The notes: a model not told the origin generated them from the letters alone. A stretch of DNA of 64,000 nucleotides from Gammaproteobacteria bacterium (GCA_024234995.1 JACKNF010000011.1:1-64000), one strand, 5' to 3'. Shown: positions 33,714 to 43,730, numbered from the stretch's first letter. Numbers and translations: made by a program.

Positions 33714-35003
33714 TTGGACGATCTTCATATCGGCGTGCTGGGCATTGTCCTGGTATTGCTTATCGGCTGTTCGGCTTTCTTCTCTAGTTCTGAAACCGGG
33801 TTAATGACGCTCAATCGCTACCGCCTGCGCCATCGTGTCAAGGCAGGCGATAAAGCTGCGCAGCGAACCAGTAAATTACTGGAGCGGCCGGATCGGTTAA
33901 TCGGCATCATTCTGCTCGGTAATAACTTCATCAATGTTCTGGCTTCCTCGCTTGCCACAATTATCGCCATCCATTTTCTGGGCGAGGCTGGTATTGCGGT
34001 GTCCACGATTGCTTTGACCCTGGTGCTGCTGGTATTTGGCGAAGTCGCTCCCAAAACCCTGGCCGCTTTGCATCCTGAACGGATCGCTTTTCCCGCCTCG
34101 GCGGTACTGGGGCCATTGCTAAAAATTTTCTATCCCTTGGTCTGGTTGACGAATACCATTGCCAACAGCCTGCTACGGCTGTTCCGGGTAGCGATTGAGA
34201 CGTCAGCCCAGCACCACACGCTCAGCGCCGAAGAATTGCGCACGGTGGTGCTGGAAGCCGGGGTGATGATCCCGAAACGGCATCAGACTATGCTGCTGAG
34301 CATTCTGGAACTGGAGGAGATTACCGTCGAGGACATCATGATTCCGCGTAACGAGGTGGCGGGGCTGGATCTGGAGGACGACTGGGAGGCGATCATTACC
34401 CATCTGACTCAAAGTCCCTATGGCCGGCTGGTTGCCTATCGTGACACGATAGATCAGGCTGTTGGGTTCCTGCATTTGCGCAGGGTGTTGAATCTGATGG
34501 CGCAAAAACCAGACTTTAATCGCGCCGATTTGGAAGGGCTGATTCGGGAACCCTATTTCATTCCGGAAGGTGCTTCGCTGACCCGGCAACTGGTCAATTT
34601 TCAGCAATTGCGCCGGCGAGTCGGGCTGGTCGTGGACGAGTACGGTGATGTCATGGGGTTGGTGACGCTGGAAGACATTTTAGAGGAGATTGTCGGCGAG
34701 TTCACCACTGATCCGGCTGCAGTTGGCAACCGCAACCTGGTTCCGCGTGCCGATGGCGGCTATGTGGTCAGCGGCCGCACCTCTATTCGCAGTCTGAACC
34801 GTATGCTGGACTGGAAACTGCCTACTGACGGACCACGCACGCTTAATGGTTTGATCATGGAGCATTTGGAAGCCATCCCGGAACCGGGTGCCCGGTTGAT
34901 CTTGGCCAGGCATCCGACTGAAATCGTCGAAATCACCGGAAACCGGGTCAAGACAGCGGTGATCTGGCCAAATCCGGAGCCGATGAAGGAGGGGGAGGGG
35001 TGA
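33714..35003 (+). CDS. corB: HlyC/CorC family membrane protein, CorB/YfjD type
   Basis: A 429-residue protein with an N-terminal DUF21 membrane domain (FFSSSETGLMTLNRYRLR near residue 22, GNNFINVLASSLATI near 70, VFGEVAPKTLAAL), a CBS pair (about residues 205-330; MIPRNEVAGLDLEDDW, GLVVDEYGDVMGLVTLED) and a CorC/HlyC domain at the C-terminus. The family is linked to Mg/Co efflux and resistance. No ATG fits the conserved N-terminus; the TTG at 33714, with GAGG about 10 bases upstream, gives the length of E. coli YfjD. Its last 56 bases overlap the 3' end of the opposite-strand sugar-nucleotide gene. Confidence 0.9.
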   Translation: MDDLHIGVLGIVLVLLIGCSAFFSSSETGLMTLNRYRLRHRVKAGDKAAQRTSKLLERPDRLIGIILLGNNFINVLASSLATIIAIHFLGEAGIAVSTIALTLVLLVFGEVAPKTLAALHPERIAFPASAVLGPLLKIFYPLVWLTNTIANSLLRLFRVAIETSAQHHTLSAEELRTVVLEAGVMIPKRHQTMLLSILELEEITVEDIMIPRNEVAGLDLEDDWEAIITHLTQSPYGRLVAYRDTIDQAVGFLHLRRVLNLMAQKPDFNRADLEGLIREPYFIPEGASLTRQLVNFQQLRRRVGLVVDEYGDVMGLVTLEDILEEIVGEFTTDPAAVGNRNLVPRADGGYVVSGRTSIRSLNRMLDWKLPTDGPRTLNGLIMEHLEAIPEPGARLILARHPTEIVEITGNRVKTAVIWPNPEPMKEGEG

Positions 35004-36942
35004 GCGGGATTGCCTGCCATACCCAATCTTCGATGCCGTTCTCCGGCTGGTACTCTACCACCATCTCGCGCAGCAGCGCCCGCACGATTGGGTAGTCGAA
35101 AGCATGTGCGGCGGCATCCAACCGGTTCAACCCGCCCTGAATAACCAGCCACGGCGGATGTCCTTCACAGGCGCGGCGAATCATGGGATGTTCAGTGGGT
35201 AAGTCACCTGTGCCGATCAACAGTTCTTCACGTAACTTCTCGCCGCTGCGCAGGCCGGTAAATTGAATTTCGATGTCTCCGTCTGGATGGTCTGCGTCTC
35301 TCACAGACAGGCCTGACAACTGGATCATCCGCCGGGCCAATTCCAGAATGCGCACCGGTTCCCCCATATCCAGTAGAAATAGATCGCCACCCTGGGCCAG
35401 GGCGCTGGCCTGAATCACCAGTTGAGCTGCTTCGGGGATGGTCATGAAATAGCGTTCTACCTCAGGGTGTGTCACCGTTACCGGTCCGCCTCGACGAATC
35501 TGCTCGCGAAACAGTGGCACCACCGAACCGGAGGAATCCAGGACATTGCCGAAGCGCACCATGCACAGCCGGGTCGCATCGCTTCCTTCAGCTAACCCTT
35601 GAAGGATCATTTCAGCCAAACGCTTAGTCGCACCCATAACGTTGGTGGGCCGTACTGCCTTGTCACTGGATACTAGCACGAAGGTTTTAACACCAGCGGC
35701 GATAGCGGCCTCAGCCGCGTACCAGGTACCAAACACGTTGTTACGCACTCCTTCGATGGGATTGCGTTCAACGATCGGCACATGCTTGTAGGCAGCAGCA
35801 TGGTAAACCGTTTCAACGTCAAAGCGTTCCATTACCATTTGCAAGCGCCGATGGTGGATGACCGAACCCAATAACGGAATGAGCTCGATATCCGTTGTAT
35901 CCGCCACAGGAGCGAGGCCGGGGGTGAGAGGGTGAGAATGCTCCATATTGTCTAGCATCACTCGCAATTCCTGCTCGATGATGTATAGCGCGTACTCTGA
36001 GCGTTCGAACAATACCAGCCGGCGTGGGCGCAATGGCAGAATCTGCCGGCATAGTTCCGCACCGATCGAACCTCCAGCGCCTGTGACCATGACCGTCTTG
36101 CCGTTGACCCGTGCCTGCAGCAAGGTTGGATTGGGCTGGACGGAGTCGCGGCCGAGAATATCCTCGACATCGATCTCGCGGAATTCGTCGATGCGGCGAG
36201 CGCCGCTCGTCAATTCCGCCAGCGTTGGCAATGCCAAAACACGCACGGGTAGATTAGCCAAGGACTCCAGAATTTGCCGGCGCCGGCGGTGCGAGGTTGA
36301 GGGCAGGGCAAGAAGAATGAGGCCTGCGTCATAGCGGGCAATCAGGCGCGGCAATTTAAACGGTGCCCGCACCTTGAGACCTAGCACCACGCTCCCCCAT
36401 AGCTGCGGGTTATCGTCCACAAACGCGGCAGGTTCGAATTCGGCGCTGTAGCGTAAGGCATGGACCAATTGCGCGCCGGCCTCGCCTGCTCCATAGATGA
36501 TTACTGGCGTCCGGGCGGTGGATAAGCGAAATCGCCGGCGCAGGGTGCGGCGCAGCGCCAGCCGGCCGCCGCCAACCAAGGCAATCAGCACCAGCCAGGC
36601 AATTAACCATGATGAACGTGGCACGATGCCTTGGCGCATAAACACCCAGACGGCCATCATTAGCAGGAGGCCGGTGCTTGCCCCTAGCACGATAGTGTGC
36701 AACAAGCTCTCATCCGCGTAGCGCAGGATCGGGCGGTATAAACCCGCTACAGCAAAGGTCGGAATGAGAATCACGACTGCTAGCGGAAATAACCAGATGA
36801 CATCTTGCAGCAGGTCCGGCCACCATTCACCGAGACGAATAGCAAACGAGGCCCAGACAGCGGCTAGCACCGCCACGGTGTCGCTGAACATCAGTAGAGC
36901 GCGGCGGATGGTAGTGGGAATATTCAAAAAGCTGGATATCAC
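34948..36942 (-). CDS. Membrane-bound nucleotide-sugar dehydratase/epimerase (FlaA1/CapD/WbpM family)
   Basis: A 664-residue protein with four N-terminal membrane helices (about residues 10-125), a first Rossmann-like domain (VIIYGAGEAGAQLV near 145) and a C-terminal extended SDR domain: TGAGGSIGAELCRQI near 285, YHAAAYKHVPIVE, and SSDKAVRPTNVMGATKR in the active-site region. Such enzymes act on UDP-GlcNAc-type sugars at the start of surface polysaccharide or glycan pathways. The start is GTG at 36942. It overlaps corB tail to tail by 56 bases. It could supply a modified sugar to the glycosylation operon at 43.8-50.5 kb; that link is inference. Confidence 0.9.
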   Translation of the reverse strand: MISSFLNIPTTIRRALLMFSDTVAVLAAVWASFAIRLGEWWPDLLQDVIWLFPLAVVILIPTFAVAGLYRPILRYADESLLHTIVLGASTGLLLMMAVWVFMRQGIVPRSSWLIAWLVLIALVGGGRLALRRTLRRRFRLSTARTPVIIYGAGEAGAQLVHALRYSAEFEPAAFVDDNPQLWGSVVLGLKVRAPFKLPRLIARYDAGLILLALPSTSHRRRRQILESLANLPVRVLALPTLAELTSGARRIDEFREIDVEDILGRDSVQPNPTLLQARVNGKTVMVTGAGGSIGAELCRQILPLRPRRLVLFERSEYALYIIEQELRVMLDNMEHSHPLTPGLAPVADTTDIELIPLLGSVIHHRRLQMVMERFDVETVYHAAAYKHVPIVERNPIEGVRNNVFGTWYAAEAAIAAGVKTFVLVSSDKAVRPTNVMGATKRLAEMILQGLAEGSDATRLCMVRFGNVLDSSGSVVPLFREQIRRGGPVTVTHPEVERYFMTIPEAAQLVIQASALAQGGDLFLLDMGEPVRILELARRMIQLSGLSVRDADHPDGDIEIQFTGLRSGEKLREELLIGTGDLPTEHPMIRRACEGHPPWLVIQGGLNRLDAAAHAFDYPIVRALLREMVVEYQPENGIEDWVWQAIPLTPPPPSSAPDLARSPLS

Positions 36943-37016
36943 GAAATCAACGCTTTTACGGGCTACTTAGATGAAATCAGTCGTAACAGTAATTTTTGGC
37001 ATGGTCAGGATAACTA

Positions 37017-38051
37017 TCACGCCATTTCGATGAGCTCACGCAACACGGTGGTGGCATAAGCGCCTCCCAGCAACCGGAATGTAAAAACCACGATGCCCGG
37101 TTCTAGAAATTCCAACGTAGAATCCCACACAATCAGCCGCAGTGCTCGCCGTTCCTGCTTCAGACCGGCCGCGGCTAGTCCATCACGGAAAAGGGGCCGC
37201 GTTGCAGCCATCACCTCTTCCAGTTCTTTGATTGAGTGGCCGCTGCGTAATTCACCGGCGCCCCACAGTGGCCCTGTCGGATGCAGGTCGAATGTGGCGA
37301 TTCGCTGGCAGATTGTTTCATCCAATGCATTGGCGGTAAAAATGCTGTGATTGCCAGCCAGCATCAATACCTCGCCCGGTAGCGCCTGGTTCCAGGTTCC
37401 CACGGCAACCCGCTGGGCCAGCACCTCATTGAACAGTGCCGAACGTGCGGCGGATAGGTACAGACCGCGTTGATGCCGGTCACGTATTTTGGCTTGGCCG
37501 CTCAGCATCGCTTCGGCACGCTCCAGGTTGCTGGCTTCCCGCCCAAAACGCTGCTCGCCGAAATAATTGGGAACGCCAGTAGCGATGACGGCTTGCCACC
37601 GGCTGGCTAATTCAGCAGGATCACCATGCAGATCGCGGACGGTAATGCAAAACGTGTTGCCAGATAATGCGCCGCGCCGTAGTTTGCGGGAATGGCGAAT
37701 AGTTCTCAGTATTGTGAAGTCTGGATGCGGTCCGGCATGCCAATCAGGATCGGGCCTGCCAGGCAAATGCACCGAGAACCATTGTTCGGTAACCGCATGG
37801 CGGTCTTTAAGACCGGCATAGCTCACCGCGTTCGGCGGGACATTGGCGCGCATTGCCAGTTGCTTGGCTACCCAATCTGTATTGGCGCCGCGCTTACGCA
37901 CCCGCAGCCAGGCATGTTCACCGGTGCCATCCAGTGGGAAATCCAATTCTTCACGAACCTGGAAATCTTCGGGGATGGTGCGCAATCGCCCGCGCAGTCC
38001 AGGTTGGCCATAAGCGAAAGGGAGTGCATCGAAAGCTGCTACTGATTTCAT
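37017..38051 (-). CDS. truD: tRNA pseudouridine synthase TruD
   Basis: Makes pseudouridine 13 in tRNA-Glu. The 344-residue protein has the catalytic Asp in AGLKDRHAVTEQWFSV (near residue 83), the conserved RKLRRGALSGNTF motif and GVPNYFGEQRFGREASN, which are diagnostic of TruD. GGAG lies 6 bases before the ATG. It closes the conserved pyrG-to-truD block, 70 bases after ispF. Confidence 0.97.
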   Translation of the reverse strand: MKSVAAFDALPFAYGQPGLRGRLRTIPEDFQVREELDFPLDGTGEHAWLRVRKRGANTDWVAKQLAMRANVPPNAVSYAGLKDRHAVTEQWFSVHLPGRPDPDWHAGPHPDFTILRTIRHSRKLRRGALSGNTFCITVRDLHGDPAELASRWQAVIATGVPNYFGEQRFGREASNLERAEAMLSGQAKIRDRHQRGLYLSAARSALFNEVLAQRVAVGTWNQALPGEVLMLAGNHSIFTANALDETICQRIATFDLHPTGPLWGAGELRSGHSIKELEEVMAATRPLFRDGLAAAGLKQERRALRLIVWDSTLEFLEPGIVVFTFRLLGGAYATTVLRELIEMA

Positions 38052-38121
38052 TCCGGAACTCCGTGCTTAATGATGAAGATCCCAGCCGGCCGGTTGCTGC
38101 CGGGCCGGGTGAATCAAAACA

Positions 38122-38607
38122 TCAGGCATTGCGTACCAGCAGTGCCACAGCATGAACGGCGATCCCTTCGCCACGCCCAATGTAGCCTAACCGCTCGGTG
38201 GTGGTCGCCTTTATATTGACCTGATCTAGCGTGATACCGAGATCCGCTGCGATCGGTTCGCGCATGGCGGGAATGTACGGTGCCATGCGTGGTGCTTGGG
38301 CGATAATCGTCGTATCCACATTGCTGACTGCGAGTTGCCGTTCTTGCAGGAGTAGCCTGACCACTTGCCGCAGCAGTAAGCGGCTGTCAATGTTTTTGAA
38401 TTCTGCATCAGTGTCGGGAAAGTGCTGGCCAATGTCCCCTAATCCCGCCGCGCCCAGCAATGCATCGCACAGCGCGTGCAGCAATACATCCCCATCGGAA
38501 TGGGCAATCAAGCCGTGTGTGTGGGGGATACGGATGCCGCCCAAAGTGATGAACTTGCCTGGGCCAAAGGCATGAACGTCAAAACCGTGTCCGATGCGCA
38601 TACCCAT
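38122..38607 (-). CDS. ispF: 2-C-methyl-D-erythritol 2,4-cyclodiphosphate synthase
   Basis: Fifth step of the MEP isoprenoid pathway. The 161-residue protein has the zinc-site motif GHGFDVHAFG at the start, LIAHSDGDVLLHALCDALLG, HFPDTD and the C-terminal TTTERLGYIGRGEGIAVHA. The ATG at 38607 is chosen; the ATG at 38601, which gives MRIGHGFDVH, is equally plausible. It begins 8 bases upstream of the ispD stop, so the two partly overlap in transcription order and are coupled. Confidence 0.97.
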   Translation of the reverse strand: MGMRIGHGFDVHAFGPGKFITLGGIRIPHTHGLIAHSDGDVLLHALCDALLGAAGLGDIGQHFPDTDAEFKNIDSRLLLRQVVRLLLQERQLAVSNVDTTIIAQAPRMAPYIPAMREPIAADLGITLDQVNIKATTTERLGYIGRGEGIAVHAVALLVRNA

Positions 38608-38614
38608 GAAGCCT

Positions 38615-39334
38615 CTAGGCTGAAGAAGCGGAACGGTGCGCCAAATAAAATTCAGCAAGCGCCAGATCTTCCGGCCGGGTGATCTTTAAATTATCCGCCC
38701 GGCCTTCGATCAGGCGGGGCGCAAAACCTGCTGCTTCCATCGCTGTGGCCTCGTCAGTCACTAAAAGCCCGCTTTTCATCGCGGCCTGCAAGGCATCGCG
38801 TAAAATTCCCAGCCGGAACATTTGCGGGGTTAATGCATGCCAAAGCTGTGAGCGGTCCACGGTTACCGTGACTCGTTGGCTCGCATTGGCCTGCTTCAGG
38901 GTGTCGCGCACCGGAATCGCGAGTAAACCTCCGACCGGATCGCTAGCGAGTCCGGCTAACAGCCGGTCCAGGTCACTCACGGTCAGACAGGGACGAGCGG
39001 CATCGTGGACTAGCACCCAATCGTCAGGATGCGCATACTCTGACAACGCATCCAGTCCGTTTAGCACCGAATGGCAGCGCTCAGCACCGCCAGTGACTAT
39101 TCGCAGCGGTTTGTTAGGAATGATGCCTGCGGCTGCTTCGGGCCACCACTCGTCCCCGGCGCTGATAGCAACCACTAGGCCAGCGAGGCGTGGATAGCGC
39201 AGCAAAGTATCTAGGGTATGGGCAATCACCGGTTGACCGGCCAACGGTAGATATTGTTTGGGAATCGCCGATCCCATTCGCTTGCCGGCGCCGGCGGCTG
39301 GCACCATCGCCCAATAACGCACTGTGTCCATCAT
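38615..39334 (-). CDS. ispD: 2-C-methyl-D-erythritol 4-phosphate cytidylyltransferase
   Basis: Third step of the MEP pathway. The 239-residue nucleotidyltransferase has VPAAGAGKRMGSAIPKQYL near the start, VLVHDAARPCLT in the middle and VTDEATAMEAAG near the end. The frame extends to a TTG at 39376 that overlaps the ftsB stop (TTGA), but the ATG pair at 39334 gives the usual short leader before VPAAG. Neither has a strong ribosome-binding site, so the start is tentative. Confidence 0.96.
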   Translation of the reverse strand: MMDTVRYWAMVPAAGAGKRMGSAIPKQYLPLAGQPVIAHTLDTLLRYPRLAGLVVAISAGDEWWPEAAAGIIPNKPLRIVTGGAERCHSVLNGLDALSEYAHPDDWVLVHDAARPCLTVSDLDRLLAGLASDPVGGLLAIPVRDTLKQANASQRVTVTVDRSQLWHALTPQMFRLGILRDALQAAMKSGLLVTDEATAMEAAGFAPRLIEGRADNLKITRPEDLALAEFYLAHRSASSA

Positions 39335-39372
39335 CGCTTTTTTTTCAGAATAGCGCGGATTTCCGGTTCCGC

Positions 39373-39750
39373 TCAATGAGACGGTGCTGGTGATTTACGG
39401 GATGAGGCTCCCGGTTTAGCGGGTGGATTCTCTATTGGTTTCGGTAGAGGCTGTTCAAGGATGCGGTAAAAAGTCTCATCTGGCCGGATCATACCCATTT
39501 CGGCGCGTGCCCGTTCTTCGATGGCCATTAATCCGTTTTTTAAATCAGCAACATCTGCTTCCAGAGCGCGATTACGCTCATCCAGTGCGGCATTTTCCTC
39601 GGTTTGCGCCTGGATGGTAATACGCAGGGCATAAGTTTGCCGCACCCCGTCTTCAGCCAGCCACAGCAGATACTGCAAGAAAACCAGTGCTGCAATCAGC
39701 ACCGCGATCAAAATCTGCAGTTTCAATCCTTGTTCGGTTGGATGGGCCAT
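39373..39750 (-). CDS. ftsB: Cell division protein FtsB
   Basis: Bitopic septum protein that forms a complex with FtsL and FtsQ. From the ATG at 39750 it has 125 residues: a short cytoplasmic N-terminus, one membrane helix (about residues 10-30), a periplasmic coiled coil (about 35-75 with LRITIQAQTEENAALDERN and LKNGLMAIEERARAE) and the conserved GMIRPDETFYRI. The Pro/Ser-rich tail after residue 100 is an extension relative to E. coli FtsB. It sits between eno and ispD, the usual place. Confidence 0.92.
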   Translation of the reverse strand: MAHPTEQGLKLQILIAVLIAALVFLQYLLWLAEDGVRQTYALRITIQAQTEENAALDERNRALEADVADLKNGLMAIEERARAEMGMIRPDETFYRILEQPLPKPIENPPAKPGASSRKSPAPSH

Positions 39751-39898
39751 GACAGCGGATGAGCGGTAAAAATAATCGACGCCTCCCTCTGGCCTCATCC
39801 GCAACTAAAGCGGCAGGAGAGGAAGGCGCGGTATGGAGGCACGCCACGATCCACCCCCTGACAGGTTCGGGAGCGGATCAGCCAATAGACTGCTGTGT

Positions 39899-41188
39899 TT
39901 AATCGCGGAACACGTTGAACGCTTTCTTGCCTGGATAAACCGCAGCCGAACCCAATTCCTCCTCGATCACCAGCAGCCGGTTGTACTTGGCGATGCGGTC
40001 GGAACGGCTGAGTGAACCGGTTTTGATCTGACTCGCGGCAGTGGCCACTGCTAGGTCAGCGATCGTAGTATCCTCGGTCTCACCGGAACGATGGGAAGAG
40101 ATCGAGGTGTAGCCAGCGTCAGCAGCCATCTGGATCGCTGCCAGGGTCTCGGTCAAGGTGCCGATCTGGTTGACCTTGATCAGGATTGAGTTGGCGATGC
40201 CTTCATCGATGCCGCGCTTGAGGATCGAGGTGTTAGTGACGAACAGATCATCGCCGACCAGCTGCACTTTCTTGCCTAAAACCTGGGTCAGATAAGCCCA
40301 GCCCGGCCAATCGCTCTCGTCCAGACCGTCCTCAATAGAGACGATAGGATAACGATTGACCCAATCAGCCAGCTTGTCAGAGAATTCGTTGGAAGTGAAA
40401 GACTTGCCCTCTGCTTCCAGTACGTATTTGCCGTCTTTGTAGAATTCGGAACTGGCGCAGTCCAGGGCGATGTAAAGATCCTTGCCTGGGGTATAGCCAG
40501 CATTGCGAATGGCTTCCATGACTACATCCAGCGCCGCTTCATTAGATGGTAGATTCGGAGCGAAACCGCCTTCGTCGCCGACTGCGGTGTTCATGCCTTG
40601 CTTCTTGAGGACGGCCTTTAGCGCATGGAACACTTCTGCGCCCCAGCGCAGTGCTTCGCGGAAACTGGGCGCACCGACTGGCATGATCATGAATTCCTGC
40701 ATGTCCACGCTGTTGTCGGCATGAGCCCCGCCGTTGAGGATATTCATCATCGGTACTGGCAGATGATACGGGCCGACCGGATTCAGGTACTTGTACAGCG
40801 GTACGCCTTTTTCGGCGGCAGAGGCATGAGCGGTTGCCATTGACACGCCGAGAAGCGCGTTGGCGCCGAGCCGGCTTTTGGTGGGGGTGCCGTCCAGGTC
40901 AATCATCCGCTGGTCGATGGCGGCCTGATTGCCGACCGCTTCAATACCCAGCAGGGCATCGCGCAACTCACCGTTGACGTTAGCAACGGCCTTCAGGACG
41001 CCTTTACCAAGGTAGCGGCTCTTATCACCGTCACGCAGTTCCAGCGCTTCGCGGCTGCCGGTAGACGCACCGGACGGAACGCCCGCTGTGCCTTTGGCGC
41101 CGGATTCCAGAACCACGTCCACGCTGACGGTCGGATTGCCGCGTGAGTCCATGATTTCACGGCCACGGATCTCTTTGATTTTCGACAT
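39899..41188 (-). CDS. eno: Enolase
   Basis: Converts 2-phosphoglycerate to phosphoenolpyruvate, and in gammaproteobacteria may join the RNA degradosome. The 429-residue protein has GREIMDSRGNPT at the start, VGDEGGFAPNL, the metal ligands in ALDCASSEFY and SIEDGLDESDW, and SSHRSGETEDTTIADLAV near the C-terminus. GAGGAG lies before the ATG. It follows kdsA by 53 bases. Confidence 0.98.
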   Translation of the reverse strand: MSKIKEIRGREIMDSRGNPTVSVDVVLESGAKGTAGVPSGASTGSREALELRDGDKSRYLGKGVLKAVANVNGELRDALLGIEAVGNQAAIDQRMIDLDGTPTKSRLGANALLGVSMATAHASAAEKGVPLYKYLNPVGPYHLPVPMMNILNGGAHADNSVDMQEFMIMPVGAPSFREALRWGAEVFHALKAVLKKQGMNTAVGDEGGFAPNLPSNEAALDVVMEAIRNAGYTPGKDLYIALDCASSEFYKDGKYVLEAEGKSFTSNEFSDKLADWVNRYPIVSIEDGLDESDWPGWAYLTQVLGKKVQLVGDDLFVTNTSILKRGIDEGIANSILIKVNQIGTLTETLAAIQMAADAGYTSISSHRSGETEDTTIADLAVATAASQIKTGSLSRSDRIAKYNRLLVIEEELGSAAVYPGKKAFNVFRD

Positions 41189-41241
41189 TCTTCAAACTCC
41201 TCTGGATGTTGCACTCTTGGGGATAAGGCTGTCATTGACAG

Positions 41242-42081
41242 TCATTCTAGTCCGGTTTCCAGGAAACCGTGCTGTTTAACCAGGATGTCCAGTGCTTGCA
41301 GTGTGGTTAGCAAGGATTCCATCCGGCCCAGCGGCCAAGCATTGAGGCCATCGCTCAGCGCCTGGTCCGGATCAGGATGGGTTTCCATGAAAATCCCGGC
41401 AATACCCGCGGCTACAGCGGCCCGCGCCAGCACCGGCACGAATTCCCGCTGGCCGCCGGAGCTATTGCCCTGGCCGCCGGGCAATTGCACCGAATGGGTA
41501 GCGTCGAATACGACCGGACAACCGGTAGCACGCATCACCATCAGTCCGCGCATATCAGACACCAGATTGTTATAGCCAAAGGATGCCCCGCGTTCGCAGA
41601 CCATCAGGTGATCATTGCCAGCCATGCGCGCCTTGGCGACGACATTGCGCATATCCCAGGGCGCCAGGAACTGGCCTTTCTTGATATTCACCGGTTTGCC
41701 TTGGCGGGCCACATTCTGGATAAAATCGGTTTGCCGGCACAGAAATGCTGGAGTTTGCAGTACGTCGGCTATCGTCGCAACTTCCTCCAGCGGCGTGTAT
41801 TCATGCACGTCGGTCAGCACGGGCACGCCGATCTGAGTCTTGATCTTCTCCAGGATTTTTAGCCCTTCTTCCAGGCCGGGGCCGCGATAACTTTGATATG
41901 AAGAGCGGTTGGCCTTGTCGAACGAAGATTTGTAAATGAATGGGATACCCAACCGCCCTGTGATATCCTTGAGCTGGCCGGCGGTATCCAGAGCCAGTTG
42001 TTCGGATTCGATTACGCAGGGGCCAGCGATCAAGAACAGAGGCCGGTCCAGGCCAGCCTCGAAACCACAGAGTTTCATCAT
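41242..42081 (-). CDS. kdsA: 3-deoxy-8-phosphooctulonate (KDO-8-P) synthase
   Basis: Condenses phosphoenolpyruvate with arabinose-5-phosphate for the LPS inner core, which shows a Gram-negative envelope. The 279-residue TIM-barrel protein has LIAGPCVIESEQLALD, YKSSFDKANRSS, LTDVHEYTPLEE, VMVCERGASFGYNNLV-type and ETHPDPDQALSDG motifs. The start overlaps the pyrG stop by ATGA. Confidence 0.97.
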   Translation of the reverse strand: MMKLCGFEAGLDRPLFLIAGPCVIESEQLALDTAGQLKDITGRLGIPFIYKSSFDKANRSSYQSYRGPGLEEGLKILEKIKTQIGVPVLTDVHEYTPLEEVATIADVLQTPAFLCRQTDFIQNVARQGKPVNIKKGQFLAPWDMRNVVAKARMAGNDHLMVCERGASFGYNNLVSDMRGLMVMRATGCPVVFDATHSVQLPGGQGNSSGGQREFVPVLARAAVAAGIAGIFMETHPDPDQALSDGLNAWPLGRMESLLTTLQALDILVKQHGFLETGLE

Positions 42082-43730
42082 GGCGTGTTAGCCTCCCGCT
42101 GACGTTGCTGGTGCTGTTGGATCGCTGCTTCGACGAAACCCTGGAATAGCGGGTGTCCGGTACGCGGTTTGGATGTGAATTCTGGATGAAACTGGCAGCC
42201 GAAGAACCAAGGGTGATCGGATAGTTCGATAGTTTCCACCAGCCGGTCATCCAGCGAATGGCCAGATAGTGCCAAGCCAGCAGCTTGCAGCCGTTCCCGG
42301 TAGCGGTTGTTGAATTCGTAGCGATGACGGTGGCGTTCAGTGATAACGTCCTTGCCATAGGTAGCGCGAGCGAGGGTACCAGGCATCAACAGGCAGGCTT
42401 GGGCGCCGAGCCGCATCGTGCCGCCCATATTGCCACCTTCCTGGCGTTGCTGGAGAGTACCTGTTTCATCGGTCCATTCAGTAATCAGGGCGATGACCGG
42501 ATGCGGAGTGTCCTTACGGAATTCGGTGCTGTGCGCGTCTTCCAGCCCGGCGACGTGGCGGGCAAACTCGATAACCGCAACCTGCATACCCAGGCAAATG
42601 CCTAGATAGGGAATGTGCCGTTCGCGGGCGAAGCGGACTGCGGCGATCTTGCCTTCAATGCCACGTTCGCCGAAACCGCCAGGCACGAGGATAGCATCCA
42701 TGCGCTCCAGGCTGACGGTTCCTTCCCGTTCGATGCGCTCGGAATCCAAATAATGGATGTTAACCCGGGTATGGGTATGGATACCTGCGTGCAGCAGAGC
42801 TTCGTTGAGCGATTTATAGGCGTCAGTCAGATCAACGTACTTGCCAACCATGGCGATGTCCACTGTCCCCATCGCGGTTTCGATGGACTCGACCACCCGC
42901 TCCCAGTCAGCGAGCCGGGCAGGGGGGAGGTTTTCCAGCCGTAGCTTGCGGGCCACAATCTCGTCGACACCCTGCGCATGCAGCAGCAGAGGAATACGGT
43001 AGATGGTGTCTGCATCAGGGACATTGATCACTGCCTTGGGTTCAACGTTGGTGAACAGGGCGATTTTACGCCGTTCCTCAGCAGGAATTTCCCGATCCGA
43101 GCGGCATAACAACATGTCGGGCTGGATACCGATGGAGCGCAGTTCCTTGGCCGAGTGCTGAGTTGGTTTAGTCTTGAGTTCACCGGAGGATTTAATGAAA
43201 GGCACTAAAGTCAGGTGAATGAATAGCGAGCGTTCGCGGCCCAGTTCCAGTCCTAGCTGGCGGATAGCTTCCAGAAAGGGTAGGGATTCAATGTCGCCGA
43301 CCGTGCCGCCGATTTCAATCATAGCGATGTCTGCCTCGCCTGCGCCAAGGCGGATGCAGCGCTTGATTTCATCGGTGATATGCGGGATGACCTGCACCGT
43401 GCCGCCGAGATAGTCGCCCCGCCGTTCCTTGCGGATCACGTTTTCGTAAATGCGCCCGGTGGTGAAGTTATTGCGCCGGCTGGCGGTCATGCCCACGAAG
43501 CGTTCATAGTGGCCAAGATCGAGATCTGTTTCCGCGCCGTCGTGAGTGACAAATACCTCGCCGTGTTGAAACGGACTCATGGTGCCGGGGTCGACGTTGA
43601 TGTAGGGGTCGAGCTTGATGAGGGTGACTTTCAGACCCCGGGCTTCTAAGACGGCTGCTAACGATGCGGCAGCAATGCCTTTGCCAAGCGAGGAGACGAC
43701 GCCGCCAGTAATGAAAATAAATCGGGTCAT
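42078..43730 (-). CDS. pyrG: CTP synthase
   Basis: Makes CTP from UTP, ATP and glutamine. The 550-residue protein has the synthase domain (FITGGVVSSLGKGIAAASLA, DPYINVDPGTMSPFQHGEVF) and the C-terminal class I glutamine amidotransferase domain with the nucleophile elbow YLGICLGMQ and the final His/Glu in CQFHPEFTSKP. First gene of the conserved block running to truD. Confidence 0.98.
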   Translation of the reverse strand: MTRFIFITGGVVSSLGKGIAAASLAAVLEARGLKVTLIKLDPYINVDPGTMSPFQHGEVFVTHDGAETDLDLGHYERFVGMTASRRNNFTTGRIYENVIRKERRGDYLGGTVQVIPHITDEIKRCIRLGAGEADIAMIEIGGTVGDIESLPFLEAIRQLGLELGRERSLFIHLTLVPFIKSSGELKTKPTQHSAKELRSIGIQPDMLLCRSDREIPAEERRKIALFTNVEPKAVINVPDADTIYRIPLLLHAQGVDEIVARKLRLENLPPARLADWERVVESIETAMGTVDIAMVGKYVDLTDAYKSLNEALLHAGIHTHTRVNIHYLDSERIEREGTVSLERMDAILVPGGFGERGIEGKIAAVRFARERHIPYLGICLGMQVAVIEFARHVAGLEDAHSTEFRKDTPHPVIALITEWTDETGTLQQRQEGGNMGGTMRLGAQACLLMPGTLARATYGKDVITERHRHRYEFNNRYRERLQAAGLALSGHSLDDRLVETIELSDHPWFFGCQFHPEFTSKPRTGHPLFQGFVEAAIQQHQQRQREANTP

